A stretch of 64,000 nucleotides of DNA from Aliivibrio salmonicida LFI1238 (lineage in GTDB: Bacteria; Pseudomonadota; Gammaproteobacteria; Enterobacterales; Vibrionaceae): the NCBI RefSeq assembly GCF_000196495.1, contig NC_011313.1, forward strand, positions 310,001 to 374,000, given 5' to 3'. The notes below the pieces were generated by a model. It was not told the origin of the DNA and ran no database searches. It was given only the letters and a program-made list of their open reading frames with translations. Below are positions 9,055-18,109 of the stretch, piece by piece (positions within the stretch are counted from its first letter, which is position 1; the number at the start of each line of letters is the position of its first letter). The translations under genes were made by a program, and so were the position numbers.

Positions 9055-11501
9055 TGGGAATAAATCAAGCGTCGCAGCAAGGAAAAAAATCAGGCAATAA
9101 AATGGTGTTACGCTGGAGTTGGCGTGAGATATGGCAAGGTCAGTTATGGCCGGTGATGGCGGTGTTAACCTTAATTGTGGCGTGTGTGGTTGCCTTGTCA
9201 GCCTTGGCTATTCGTGTCGAAAAAGTCATGACAGAACAAGGTCGTTCTATGATGGCGGCTGATTTAGTATTCAGCTCGGCTAACCCAACCCCCGAATTTA
9301 TTTTGCAACAAGCGCATGACCAACATTTAGTTTTATCTTCTCAAGTGCGCTTTCAAACCATGGCATTCAGTGATACAGGAATGCAATTGGTCAGTGTAAA
9401 GGCCGTTGAAAGTAATTACCCACTTCGCGGTGAGCTTTTATTAAAGGGAGACAATCACCAAACGCACACAAAGGTACAACCCGGCGAGGTATGGATAGCG
9501 GATCGTCTGTTGTCATTGTTGGATCTAAAAATTGGAGACGTGATTGCTGTTGGGGATGCAGAATTGCCGATAAGTGGCGTGATTGAATCTGAACCTGAGT
9601 TAGCGTTTAACCCATTCAGAACCATGCCAAGTGTGTTTATTCATCAATCTGATTTAGACAAAACCGGCGCGATTCAACTTGGGAGTCGTGTGAAATATCG
9701 AACGCTATTTAAAGGGGACGACAGTGCGATTTCTTTATTGCAAAGTGATTATGAATTAGAGGCAGGAGAACGGTGGATAAGTGAAGAAACTCAAGGTCGA
9801 ACCGCCGATTTAATGCAAAAAGCCAAGCAGTATTTATCGCTGACTATCTTGATGGTGATATTAATGGCATCGGTCACTTTGGTGTTAACGTGTCAGCATT
9901 ACGCGACCAGTCGTGCCAATACCGTTGCCATGTTAAAAAGCATGGGCGCAAGTAAACAATGGTTGAAACGTTGGTTGCTAAGCCAAGTGGGGTTGATGTT
10001 CTTTACTGGTGTGGTGGCTGGCTCATTAATTGGTCTTGGCTTAGAATTATTATTACGTATTCCATTGACGGGGATCTTACCTGAGAACCTACCAAGCTAC
10101 GGTTGGCAACCATTTGTATTTGGCTCTGTGGTCGCGTTATTTATTGGTTTACCTGCATTGGGTATCCCTTTATTACGTTTATTAGATACCCCTGCGATTG
10201 CGGTTCTTCAATCTCAAACAACCAATCGTTCTAAAAAGGGTTTATGGCTTGTTGCTGTTCCAATCGTTGCCTTTTTATTGATGTATGGCACTAACCGTTT
10301 AGTCTGGATGGTCTCTGTCGGTTTAGTGGTGTTGTTTATCTTACTTGCTGGCATTAGCTATGGTTTAGTGTATTTATTTGGTCGCTTTAAGTGGGGCCCT
10401 GCCATGACATTGGCGCTTAGTCGTATTAAGCGTTCGCCAAAAAATAGCATGATGCAATTGGCTGCGTTGTCTGGCTCGTTGATGCTAGTTGCGGTGATTT
10501 GGTTAGTAAGAACCGATTTATTGGGTGACTGGCAACAAACGCTTCCGCCAGATGCGCCAAACGTATTTGCGATGAACATTGCGCCTTATGAACAACAAGA
10601 GTATTTGCAAAAATTAGATAATGAAAAGTTAGATCGCTCAGAAGGCTACCCAATTGTTCGTGGTCGTCTTACTGACATTAACGGCGAAAGTACCAAAGAG
10701 AAAATGAAAGGGGAAGGGCAAGGCTCTGAAGCATTACGACGTGAGATAAACTTTACGTGGCGTGATGCGTTACCCATTCATAATGAAGTGACAGCGGGAG
10801 AATGGACGAGTTCTAATGGGGTTTCTGTAGAGCAAGATGTTGCCAATGACTTGAATATTCAAATTGGAGATACGTTAAGTTTCTCAGTGAATAGTCAGCC
10901 TTTCTCTGCGGTGGTTAATTCAATTCGAGTGGTGGATTGGCAGAGCATGAAACCGAACTTCTATTTTATCTTCACGCCGGATGTGATTGCCGATTTACCA
11001 GCCACTTGGTTGGTGAGCTTTAAAGTAGATGACAATGAAAATACGTTATTGAATCAACTGGCTCGTGATTACCCAACCGTGAGTTTATTGGATTTTAGAA
11101 CCATGGGTGGAAAGATCCAAGCCATGCTCGCGCAAATTACGTGGTCGTTAAGTGTATTAGCCGGTTTAGGTGTGGTGAGTGGCGTGTTATTGATATTCAC
11201 TTTGCTTCGTTTGAGTTTGTATCAGCGCCAACGTGAAATCACCCTTTATCGAACGCTTGGGGCAAGCCGTCAGCGCATTAGTCAGACGTTATGGAGTGAA
11301 TACGGCGTAATGGCATTAGCCGCAGGTTTTGTTGCTGTGATGGGTGCTGAGGCGATTGTCTTTAGCTTAGTGAAGTGGGGCTTTAAACTGGAGCCAACAT
11401 TGCACATAGGCATGTGGATTGTGCTGCCATTACTCGCCATGATGATTGTATTTATGAGTTTGGCTAGTGTGATTAAGCAGTTATTGAAGCCGTTAAAGTA
11501 A
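9054..11501 (+). CDS. ybbP: ABC transporter permease YbbP (FtsX-like)
   Basis: This is an 815-aa integral membrane permease. One N-terminal helix (about residues 30-52) leads into a periplasmic MacB-like domain. A first FtsX block (about 263-375), further helices, a second periplasmic domain (about 490-690) and a C-terminal FtsX block of three helices (about 690-810, with LYRTLGASRQRISQTL) follow. This is the usual YbbP architecture, working with YbbA. ATG 9102 (MVLRWSWREIW) is an alternative start. Confidence 0.9.
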   Translation: MGINQASQQGKKSGNKMVLRWSWREIWQGQLWPVMAVLTLIVACVVALSALAIRVEKVMTEQGRSMMAADLVFSSANPTPEFILQQAHDQHLVLSSQVRFQTMAFSDTGMQLVSVKAVESNYPLRGELLLKGDNHQTHTKVQPGEVWIADRLLSLLDLKIGDVIAVGDAELPISGVIESEPELAFNPFRTMPSVFIHQSDLDKTGAIQLGSRVKYRTLFKGDDSAISLLQSDYELEAGERWISEETQGRTADLMQKAKQYLSLTILMVILMASVTLVLTCQHYATSRANTVAMLKSMGASKQWLKRWLLSQVGLMFFTGVVAGSLIGLGLELLLRIPLTGILPENLPSYGWQPFVFGSVVALFIGLPALGIPLLRLLDTPAIAVLQSQTTNRSKKGLWLVAVPIVAFLLMYGTNRLVWMVSVGLVVLFILLAGISYGLVYLFGRFKWGPAMTLALSRIKRSPKNSMMQLAALSGSLMLVAVIWLVRTDLLGDWQQTLPPDAPNVFAMNIAPYEQQEYLQKLDNEKLDRSEGYPIVRGRLTDINGESTKEKMKGEGQGSEALRREINFTWRDALPIHNEVTAGEWTSSNGVSVEQDVANDLNIQIGDTLSFSVNSQPFSAVVNSIRVVDWQSMKPNFYFIFTPDVIADLPATWLVSFKVDDNENTLLNQLARDYPTVSLLDFRTMGGKIQAMLAQITWSLSVLAGLGVVSGVLLIFTLLRLSLYQRQREITLYRTLGASRQRISQTLWSEYGVMALAAGFVAVMGAEAIVFSLVKWGFKLEPTLHIGMWIVLPLLAMMIVFMSLASVIKQLLKPLK

Positions 11502-11524
11502 TCCTCGATTAATGAAGTGATAAT

Positions 11525-11581
11525 CATACGATGAAGGAAGAAGATTTCAAGATAACATAATCTTCTTTCTTTATCGTATAT
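11525..11581 (+). terminator. Imperfect hairpin terminator after ybbP
   Basis: The arm ATACGATGAAGGAAGAAGATT pairs almost completely with AATCTTCTTTCTTTATCGTAT across a 12-nt loop. It can act for ybbP and perhaps for the convergent small gene. Confidence 0.55.
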
Positions 11582-11647
11582 TTGCACTGATGTTATTAAT
11601 CCATATAAATTAATAACAACGAGATAGCGATTAAATTATATTAACTC

Positions 11648-11875
11648 TTAATCTAAAGCTCGTTTAATAATTATTTGGTTTGGAAAGTGGTGTCTCATTT
11701 GGTTAATGGTATAAGGTGATGTACCTTGTTCAATATCACCAATAGGCGCTTCAGTGGCAATTTCAATCGTTAATCCAAATTCATGAGATCTTGCTTCGAA
11801 TGCATCAAATACTTCTTTTTCTTGCTTGGTGAGCTTAGTTAGATCTTTGCCTTCTAGTTCTAGCATATGATCCAA
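11648..11875 (-). CDS. Small conserved-looking hypothetical protein
   Basis: This is a small, acidic, mostly helical protein of about 75 aa (LEGKDLTKLTKQEKEVFDAFEARSHEFG). No function is recognised. The start is uncertain. The listed start is TTG 11875, but the frame stays open upstream, and a GAGGA ribosome-binding site at about 11907-11911 points to ATA 11902 or ATC 11899 (ITPKDKWLL), where a lost ATG may have been. ATG 11866 is the only nearby ATG. Confidence 0.55.
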   Translation of the reverse strand: MDHMLELEGKDLTKLTKQEKEVFDAFEARSHEFGLTIEIATEAPIGDIEQGTSPYTINQMRHHFPNQIIIKRALD

Positions 11876-11902
11876 TAGCCATTTATCTTTTGGTGTGATT
11901 AT

Positions 11903-12310
11903 GTTGTCCTCGATAAAAATATTACGTATGACTCTACGCCTTAAATTTCAAAATTAAAATATAAATTATCGTTGATGTTTAGGACATGGATCGTTTGTAT
12001 ATCAGATGGTTAAATCTAAAGAGGGTAAGGTTGCAAGAATGTTTTCTGAGACGTATATAAACATAATTTTTAGCCGTATTGTTATTAACTACGTTAATTT
12101 AAATGAGGATTTATCGTGTTTAAAATTCAGTGAATTAAAGATAAAGTAATAGTTGATATCATTTTAAACTAAGAGTAATCTCAAAAAATAGATATATCAT
12201 AAAGACTGCTCTGTATTTATGACTCATTAGGAATGAAATAATAAAATGGAGTTATAAATGTTAATAGTAGTCTACACTATTTTTTACATAACAACATTTA
12301 AGGTATTATT
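11903..12310. other. Noncoding stretch before the YgiW-like gene
   Basis: No gene is supported in these 408 bp, which are very AT-rich. Near the right end the inverted repeat AATAGT-N7-ACTATT (12263-12281) lies about 30 bp before the next start and could be an operator. AAGGT at 12300-12304 is the ribosome-binding site of the following gene. Confidence 0.5.
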
Positions 12311-12691
12311 ATGAAAAAGAGAACTCTTTTATTTTCACTTATATTAGCGTGTACGTCTACCCTTGCATTGGCTAACGATCACGATGCTAATTATCAGGAT
12401 GAATTTTCACAGCCTGTATATGGAATCAACACGGTTGAATCGGTATTAAATGCGAATGCAGTTATTGATGATACTCCGATTCTATTAACTGGCTACTTAG
12501 TTGAACCTTTAGGAAAAGAAGTGTATTTGTTTAAAGACAATACCGGTTCATTAAATGTAAAAATTGATAGTGATAAATTGTCAGGTTTACAAGTAAAACC
12601 AAGTGATAAAGTGACAATTAAAGGTGAAGTCAATAAAGAAGACAATTACATTATTTATGTCAATGATGTCATCATGACTGATAAAAATTAA
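12311..12691 (+). CDS. Periplasmic OB-fold protein, YgiW/YdeI (BOF) family
   Basis: This is a 126-aa protein with a clear signal peptide (MKKRTLLFSLILACTSTLALA, cleavage before ND). The mature part is a single BOF domain: TVESVLNANAVIDDTPILLTG, then YLFKDNTGSLNVKID, then KVTIKGEVNKE. Family members in E. coli and Salmonella are small periplasmic stress-tolerance proteins; a ligand is not established. The next gene, encoding another small periplasmic protein, starts 84 bp downstream and may be co-transcribed. Confidence 0.85.
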   Translation: MKKRTLLFSLILACTSTLALANDHDANYQDEFSQPVYGINTVESVLNANAVIDDTPILLTGYLVEPLGKEVYLFKDNTGSLNVKIDSDKLSGLQVKPSDKVTIKGEVNKEDNYIIYVNDVIMTDKN

Positions 12692-12775
12692 TCAATATTG
12701 ATTGAAACATATTAATCCTGTGAGTATGAGAAGCAATACATTACACTGCGTGTCTCGTTTATTTAAAGGATTACT

Positions 12776-13213
12776 ATGAGAACTCTATTTTTAACGCTAG
12801 CCCTGACTTTTTCTGCTGGTGTTGCTGCAAATATTACGACTGAATCAACAGAGATTATTGGTGCCAAACCAACATTGATAACCACGCCTGTTGATACTAA
12901 AGCAGCGATGAAAGACATGATGCTGGCATTTAAGCAAAGTGAAGATGCGAGTTCAATTGATGAAATGACTCAATCAGTAATGCGATTAGATGCGTTAATT
13001 GATTACTTGAAACAAGAGAACTTCTCACCAGAAAAACAAGAGTTATATCAAGAAGGGTTTAACAAATTGTCTGTTTCTGTTGATCGTGTCAAATCCGAAC
13101 TTGCCGCAGGAAACCTAGAACAAGCAAAAGACACATTAAATCAAGTTGATGACTTACGATCTGAATATCACAAAAAACGTAATCCGAGTATTTGGAGTAA
13201 AATATTCGGCTAA
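12776..13213 (+). CDS. Cytochrome b562-like periplasmic protein
   Basis: This is a 145-aa protein with an N-terminal signal peptide (MRTLFLTLALTFSAGVAA). The mature four-helix bundle aligns with cytochrome b562. Met residues in AAMKDMMLAFKQ occupy the position of the axial Met near the N-terminus, and the His in SEYHKK near the C-terminus matches the axial His. There is no CXXCH, as expected for a b-type protein. Heme binding is inferred from these ligands only. AAAGGA precedes the start. Confidence 0.78.
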   Translation: MRTLFLTLALTFSAGVAANITTESTEIIGAKPTLITTPVDTKAAMKDMMLAFKQSEDASSIDEMTQSVMRLDALIDYLKQENFSPEKQELYQEGFNKLSVSVDRVKSELAAGNLEQAKDTLNQVDDLRSEYHKKRNPSIWSKIFG

Positions 13214-13244
13214 TGGATGTGCTTATCTTATCGTGAGAGCCATA

Positions 13245-13273
13245 AAAATGGAGCCAATTAGGCTCCATTTTTA
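13245..13273 (+). terminator. Terminator after the cytochrome b562-like gene
   Basis: AAAAATGGAGCC (13245-13256), loop AATTA, GGCTCCATTTTT (13262-13273). Confidence 0.9.
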
Positions 13274-13276
13274 TTA

Positions 13277-13313
13277 TTAACGGTTATACATCTTATCGAA
13301 ATTCTTCTAATTT
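13277..13313 (+). repeat. Left copy of a 37-bp direct repeat (copy of the glutaredoxin gene 3' end)
   Basis: 35 of 37 positions match 15121-15157. In the right copy these bases are the last codons of the glutaredoxin-like gene; here they are an orphan fragment with no gene attached. Confidence 0.85.
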
Positions 13314-13449
13314 AAATTAACATAAAGCTTAGCCTTTATCTGATCGTTGTCTTTTAAGCAATCATGCTTTGTTCTTTGCTATATTTTAATCTTTTATGAC
13401 AAGGATTATTCTTTAAACCCTAAATTACATACAAAATTAAAGGTTAAGA

Positions 13450-14160
13450 ATGAATACGATTAAGACAGCGACAGTTGCTTCATGTTTTTCTGTGACAGCT
13501 AAAATTATAATTAACAACCTAATTGCATCAGGGACTAGCATTGTCGCCTTTGGACGTAAAGGTGATGAAGAGCGTGCGAAAGAAATGGAAGAGAAATATG
13601 GTGATAAAATAACTGTTCTTCTTGGTGACTTGTCAGATGAAGAAGAGAGTAAGCAACTTGTTACAGAAGCTACCGGTATTTTAGGAAAGATTGAAGTTCA
13701 TTATCATTGCACAGGTATTTATACTTGGAGGCATTGGAAAGACATTGATGTTAAAGAAGTGGATTTATTATTCAATGCTAACTTTACAACCGCTTTTGTA
13801 TTTGGTCGTGAAATTTTCAATGCAATGGAGAAAAGTGGTGGTGGATCTATTATGTTCGTTTCAGCTCGTGACACCATCCGTAACATTCCTGCAGGTTTCG
13901 GTCCTTACATGGCGTCTAAACTTGCTTTGAATGGCCTTGTTGAAAGTATGGCAGCAGAAGGTGTAGCTTCTAATATTAAAATAAATGCTATTCTTCCTAC
14001 TATTATTAACACAGAAGTAAATCGAATCGCGATGCCTGACGCAGATTACTCTACATGGGTTGATCCGAGTGAGATGGCAGAACTAATGATTGAATTGACT
14101 CAACCATCGAAAACAAATTTAAGCGGATCACTTATCGCTTTTAATGGAAAAATGCATTAA
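13450..14160 (+). CDS. Atypical short-chain dehydrogenase/reductase (SDR)
   Basis: This is a 236-aa Rossmann-fold SDR. The catalytic YxxxK is present (YMASK), with the active-site Ser in VSARD. The N-terminal cofactor motif is unusual: the usual TGxxxGxG is replaced by ASCFSVTAKII, and the NNAG segment by HCTGIY. GRKG and LLGDLSDEEE match the second cofactor region. Substrate unknown. The LysR gene starts 12 bp downstream and probably controls or is co-transcribed with it. The pair is bounded by the 37-bp direct repeat, suggesting it arrived as a unit. Confidence 0.82.
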   Translation: MNTIKTATVASCFSVTAKIIINNLIASGTSIVAFGRKGDEERAKEMEEKYGDKITVLLGDLSDEEESKQLVTEATGILGKIEVHYHCTGIYTWRHWKDIDVKEVDLLFNANFTTAFVFGREIFNAMEKSGGGSIMFVSARDTIRNIPAGFGPYMASKLALNGLVESMAAEGVASNIKINAILPTIINTEVNRIAMPDADYSTWVDPSEMAELMIELTQPSKTNLSGSLIAFNGKMH

Positions 14161-14172
14161 GTAAGGTGAAAA

Positions 14173-15054
14173 ATGATCAAACGTTTGCAGTATTTTAATA
14201 CCATTGTTGAAACGGGAAATATGTCAGAGACAAGTCGTATATTTGATGTACAACCTTCTTCTATTTCTCGACAACTTGCAGTATTAGAGAATGATCTTGG
14301 GGTCCGGCTTATAAATAGAAATAGCCGCAATATTGCTCTGACAGAAGCTGGGCATCGCTTCTATAGTTACTCTAAGCAAATTATTTTAGATCTTGATGAA
14401 GCCAAGCGTGTGATTAATGATTTGCAACAAGTACCAAGTGGTATGCTTAATCTTAGTGTCACTGTAGGGTTTGGTGAAGCGGTGATTATCCCTTTACTGC
14501 CTAAATTTAAAGCCGCGTATCCTGATGTCGATTTAAGAGTTGAGATAACAGAAAGAATAGTTGATTTAATTGAAGAAAATACAGATGTCGTAATTCGAAG
14601 TGGAAATTTAACGGATTCTTCAATGATCGCAACTCAATTGGCTACTAATGACTTTATATTATGCGCAAGCCCTATGTATTTAAAAGAAAATGGAACCCCT
14701 TTAGCTATAGATGACTTGGTTAATTATCTTTGTATTAAATACGGTTATGCAGGCTGGGGTAATTGGTTTTTAAAAGGCGAAAAATTAGAAAAAATTGAAA
14801 TCGAAAATTCAATAGAAGTTAATACTGTGAACGGACAAAAGCAACTGGTTTTAAACCATGGAGGGCTAGCTTTAATTCCGCATTGGGCTGTGAAAAATGA
14901 ATTAGAAAACGGGGATCTTGTTCAAGTCATGCGAGACCATCATTTTTGTCCATATGGAAAGGATACCGCTGTTTATGCGATTTTTTTAAGACGGGAACTT
15001 ATTTCGCCTAAAATTAGAGTTTTTCTGGATTTTTTAAAAGAAAACTTAAATTAA
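14173..15054 (+). CDS. LysR-family transcriptional regulator
   Basis: This is a 293-aa regulator. The N-terminal winged helix-turn-helix (about residues 1-60: GNMSETSRIFDVQPSSISRQL, then VRLINR and ALTEAG) precedes a LysR substrate-binding domain (about 90-290). The helix-turn-helix type is close to the CrgA/DsdC-like LysR proteins that govern neighbouring oxidoreductases. It lies 12 bp after the SDR gene on the same strand rather than divergently, so it is likely co-transcribed with it. A terminator follows. Confidence 0.9.
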   Translation: MIKRLQYFNTIVETGNMSETSRIFDVQPSSISRQLAVLENDLGVRLINRNSRNIALTEAGHRFYSYSKQIILDLDEAKRVINDLQQVPSGMLNLSVTVGFGEAVIIPLLPKFKAAYPDVDLRVEITERIVDLIEENTDVVIRSGNLTDSSMIATQLATNDFILCASPMYLKENGTPLAIDDLVNYLCIKYGYAGWGNWFLKGEKLEKIEIENSIEVNTVNGQKQLVLNHGGLALIPHWAVKNELENGDLVQVMRDHHFCPYGKDTAVYAIFLRRELISPKIRVFLDFLKENLN

Positions 15055-15076
15055 GATAGCGGTATTTATGAAAAAT

Positions 15077-15106
15077 AAGCACAGATTAGAGCTGTAATCT
15101 GTGCTT
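15077..15106. terminator. Bidirectional terminator between the LysR and glutaredoxin genes
   Basis: AAGCACAGATTA (15077-15088) pairs perfectly with TAATCTGTGCTT (15095-15106) around a 6-nt loop, between convergent genes. Confidence 0.85.
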
Positions 15107-15120
15107 TATATTTGGATAAA

Positions 15121-15157
15121 ATTAACTGTTATACATCTTATCGAAATTCTTCTGATT
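15121..15157 (+). repeat. Right copy of the 37-bp direct repeat
   Basis: Contains the 3' end of the glutaredoxin-like gene; matches 13277-13313 at 35 of 37 positions. Confidence 0.85.
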
Positions 15158-15349
15158 CCAACCAACCATCACTTGATCACCAATTTTAAGAACAGGGATA
15201 GAACGAGCGCCCATGGCTTGTAATTCCTTACGTCCTCTTTGCATTTTCGCATTGGTTAATCGATAAGCAATTTTTTTAGAGTCAAGGTAGCGTTGTGCGT
15301 CTTTACAATGTGGGCATTTGTCTGCCACATATAAAACAATACGTTTCAT
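15122..15349 (-). CDS. Glutaredoxin-like protein with CPHC motif
   Basis: This is a 75-aa thioredoxin-fold protein. The redox motif CPHC is at the N-terminal end of helix 1 (YVADKCPHC), and the cis-Pro loop is RSIPVLKIGD. It is shorter than classical glutaredoxins and closest to the Grx/NrdH-type small proteins. ATG 15349 is chosen because GGAGA lies 7 nt upstream; a start at 15367 would include an unlikely MIGEIP extension. It is followed 5'-ward by the DUF1415 gene on the same strand. Its 3' end is duplicated at 13277. Confidence 0.85.
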   Translation of the reverse strand: MKRIVLYVADKCPHCKDAQRYLDSKKIAYRLTNAKMQRGRKELQAMGARSIPVLKIGDQVMVGWNQKNFDKMYNS

Positions 15350-15391
15350 CGGGATCTCTCCAATCAAATCTGGTTATAGAATTAGCGTAGC

Positions 15392-15940
15392 TTATACAAA
15401 CAAGTAAGGGAATAACTTACGACGCTCTTCAGGGCTAAGAGCCTCAACACGAGCAATGTTTGTGTCTGGGATAGCTTCAGGATTTGGATAGTGTTTTAAC
15501 ACTTTTTCCATGCTTTCTTCACGAATAAGATGAAGGACAGGATAAGGAGAACGGTTCGTTAAATTCTCATCATCTTCTGGTGCAGCACCGCCAAAGCAAT
15601 AATCAGGATGGAAAGTCGCAATTTGATAAGTGCCTTCCCAGTCTTGTTGTTTGAGTAGCGCATCAACCCAATCTAAGAAGAAATTGTAATCCATGAAATC
15701 TTGCAGCATGTTTGGAATAGCAACTAAGGTGGTCTCTAGCTCTTCTGCTGTTTTAGAATTTAAATTCATTAACTCTTGAAGTACGTCTTCAAGCAAAACT
15801 TCTTCCGTTGTCGCTTCAGAAACAAAGATTTTGATTTGTTTATTGCGATTTGGTTTCGCGGCAAAAGGGCAAAGATTTAGGCCGATAACGACATCTTCTA
15901 ACCATTGTTGTACTTCTTGTTCTATTTTTTGAATATTCAT
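15392..15940 (-). CDS. DUF1415 family protein
   Basis: This is a 182-aa cytosolic protein of the conserved proteobacterial DUF1415 family. Recognisable features are the N-terminal VQQWLEDVVIGLNLCPFAAKP block, the central FHPDYCFGG and a C-terminal NRSPYPVLHLIRE block. Conserved cysteines lie in LCPFA and DYCFGG. The function of the family is unknown. The start at 15940 (MNIQKIEQ) is preferred because the upstream extension to 16024 is not family-like. It probably shares a transcript with the glutaredoxin-like gene. Confidence 0.88.
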   Translation of the reverse strand: MNIQKIEQEVQQWLEDVVIGLNLCPFAAKPNRNKQIKIFVSEATTEEVLLEDVLQELMNLNSKTAEELETTLVAIPNMLQDFMDYNFFLDWVDALLKQQDWEGTYQIATFHPDYCFGGAAPEDDENLTNRSPYPVLHLIREESMEKVLKHYPNPEAIPDTNIARVEALSPEERRKLFPYLFV

Positions 15941-16102
15941 GCTGACTTCATTTTTACTGTGCAATATTTTCGGCAAGAATAACAGATTATTGATGAGTTT
16001 AGAAACTACCAACAGATACATCAAACTCTGACATGGTAGTTAATTCTTGTTTTTGGTCATGGCGTTGTTGACCATTCTTGTCTGCGAAGACGATTAATAC
16101 TA

Positions 16103-17995
16103 TTATATAAATTTGAAATAGGGGGTTCCAAGGGATAACTGATTGAATAAACCCATTTCAAATTTCTCAGCGGTCATTGGTTTAGCGTAGAGGTAGCCTT
16201 GAACTAAATCGGCTTCTTCTTTGAGGATAAATTGTTCTTGTTCTCGGGTTTCTATACCTTCAACAACAACGTTTAAGTGCAGTTTTTTAGCAATATTTAT
16301 CATCGCACAAACGATGTTTTGATCTTCAGTACTATAGGTAATGTTGGTAATGAAGCTTTTATCAATCTTTAAGGTATCAAATGGGTATTTTTTTAAGTAT
16401 TGGAATGACGCATAACCGGTACCGAAATCATCGAGCGCAATGGAAACGCCAAGATCATGCAATCGATTTAAGGTCGTGATAGCTAAATCTTCATCTGCAA
16501 TTAAACTGCTTTCGGTGACTTCTAATTCCAGATTACGGGGTGATAATTGGTATACATTCAGCAGTTGTTCAATGTGTTCGACTAAATAAGGGTCTTTTAA
16601 TTGAACGGCTGAGACATTAACCGCAGTAATAAACGCAGGACAATGGGCAACCCATTCACTTGTTTGTTGAATCGCATTTCGTAATGCAAAGTTGCCTAAT
16701 TCATAAATTAAGCCGTTACGTTCAGCGATTTGAATTAAAACATCGTTTGATATAGCGCCTAAACGTGGGTGGTTCCAACGTAATAAGGCTTCGCATCCTA
16801 ACCATTTTTTAGTTATTGGGCATACTTTTGGCTGATAGTTTAAAAAGAGATCGTTATTGCGTACGGCTTCAAGTAAGTAACTTTCGATTTGATGTTCAGA
16901 TAAGCTCGATTTTATTGGCAAAGACACATCTGAAATCGTGAATGTTTTTCCCATGCTTTGGCATTCAACCATGGTGTCGTGCGCATATTGTAATAAATCG
17001 GTACGAGGCACGCCGTCTTTTGAATGAATAGCACCAACGTAACTCTGTAAATGAATCGATTTATCATTGATGTAGTAATTCGATTGCCCAATTTCAGACA
17101 AGTGCTGACAAAATTTAGGTAGCTTACTTTTATCAGCGTGAATGACTAATAGAATATCGGTAGCAGTGAGACGACCAGTGATCGATGTGTCTGTTATTTT
17201 TGTTATTCTTGAACGGTACTCTGTGAGTAGTCGATCCAAAGCTTGATGCCCATGAGTTTGTTGGATCAATAAACCATTGGCAAAATGAATGTGTAATAAA
17301 ACAAAATTCTTTTCTTGCTTCAGTAGGTTATCCATATGCTGATAAAGTGCAATTTGATTTAAAAACCCAGTGCCTAAATCATGATTTTGATGATATTCCA
17401 CTTTTTGTTCTGCGGCTCTTCGACAATCAACTTCATTGGCTAATTGAATATTGAGATCATTAAGGTGCTGAGTCGCGATGGTGATCTCTTGTTGTAATGC
17501 ATTATGACTAATCAATAATTCGGCATGTTGAAAGAGTGTACTTAATTGCGCTTCAATGGATTGTTGATAGGTTTTTAGTAATGCTTGATACGTTGGAGAG
17601 TAATCATTTTCTTTATTGTCTAGAATGCAAATGGTGCCAAAAGGGGTGTTATCTGGCCAATAAAGAGGAAGGCCGCAGTAAGCGATCATATTAAGAGCAA
17701 TATCAGGATTTGTATCCCAATTAGGATCAGTTAAGGCATTTGCAATGAATAGCTGTTGGCGTTCTTTGATGATTTTTTCGCAATACAGGCCTTGGCCAAG
17801 CGCTTCATGATGACCGACTTTATAAGGATTATCAGTATTATCACTGGCAGCAAATACTTCGATGGTATTTTCGTGAGTTTGCATAATAAGGGCAGCAGGT
17901 ACATGAACTAAATTTGCTAATAAATTCAACATATTTTGCCACTCTTTCTGCATACGTTCAGGGATCGCAATAGAAGCAGAAAGTGATGTTGTCAT
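16103..17995 (-). CDS. binA: Cyclic-di-GMP phosphodiesterase BinA (GAF - degenerate GGDEF - EAL)
   Basis: This is a 630-aa protein: GAF domain (about residues 20-155), GGDEF-like domain (200-355) and EAL domain (365-615). The GGDEF site is lost (GRLTATD at 274-280), so cyclase activity is unlikely. The EAL site is complete: EALLR at 402-406, the Asn in NVSAVQL, ExT in LEVTES, DDFGTG, the Lys in LKIDKS, EGIE and QGY. In V. fischeri, BinA lies directly downstream of sypR, lowers c-di-GMP and represses cellulose-dependent biofilm, and SypG overproduction raises its expression (established knowledge). The position here, 150 bp after sypR on the same strand, is the same. GGAGAAC precedes the start. 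Confidence 0.93.
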   Translation of the reverse strand: MTTSLSASIAIPERMQKEWQNMLNLLANLVHVPAALIMQTHENTIEVFAASDNTDNPYKVGHHEALGQGLYCEKIIKERQQLFIANALTDPNWDTNPDIALNMIAYCGLPLYWPDNTPFGTICILDNKENDYSPTYQALLKTYQQSIEAQLSTLFQHAELLISHNALQQEITIATQHLNDLNIQLANEVDCRRAAEQKVEYHQNHDLGTGFLNQIALYQHMDNLLKQEKNFVLLHIHFANGLLIQQTHGHQALDRLLTEYRSRITKITDTSITGRLTATDILLVIHADKSKLPKFCQHLSEIGQSNYYINDKSIHLQSYVGAIHSKDGVPRTDLLQYAHDTMVECQSMGKTFTISDVSLPIKSSLSEHQIESYLLEAVRNNDLFLNYQPKVCPITKKWLGCEALLRWNHPRLGAISNDVLIQIAERNGLIYELGNFALRNAIQQTSEWVAHCPAFITAVNVSAVQLKDPYLVEHIEQLLNVYQLSPRNLELEVTESSLIADEDLAITTLNRLHDLGVSIALDDFGTGYASFQYLKKYPFDTLKIDKSFITNITYSTEDQNIVCAMINIAKKLHLNVVVEGIETREQEQFILKEEADLVQGYLYAKPMTAEKFEMGLFNQLSLGTPYFKFI

Positions 17996-18109
17996 GTCGT
18001 TCTCCGAGGCCTTATTATCAATTAGTGTATTGCAGTATTTTAAATATAATAACAGCCTCAGGTGCTTTTATTTTGTCTAATTTTTAAGAATAAGAACTAA
18101 ACTGCTTTT

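Noticed and set aside
16103..17995. BinA as an active diguanylate cyclase
   Set aside because: The GGDEF active site is replaced by GRLTATD; only the EAL site is complete.
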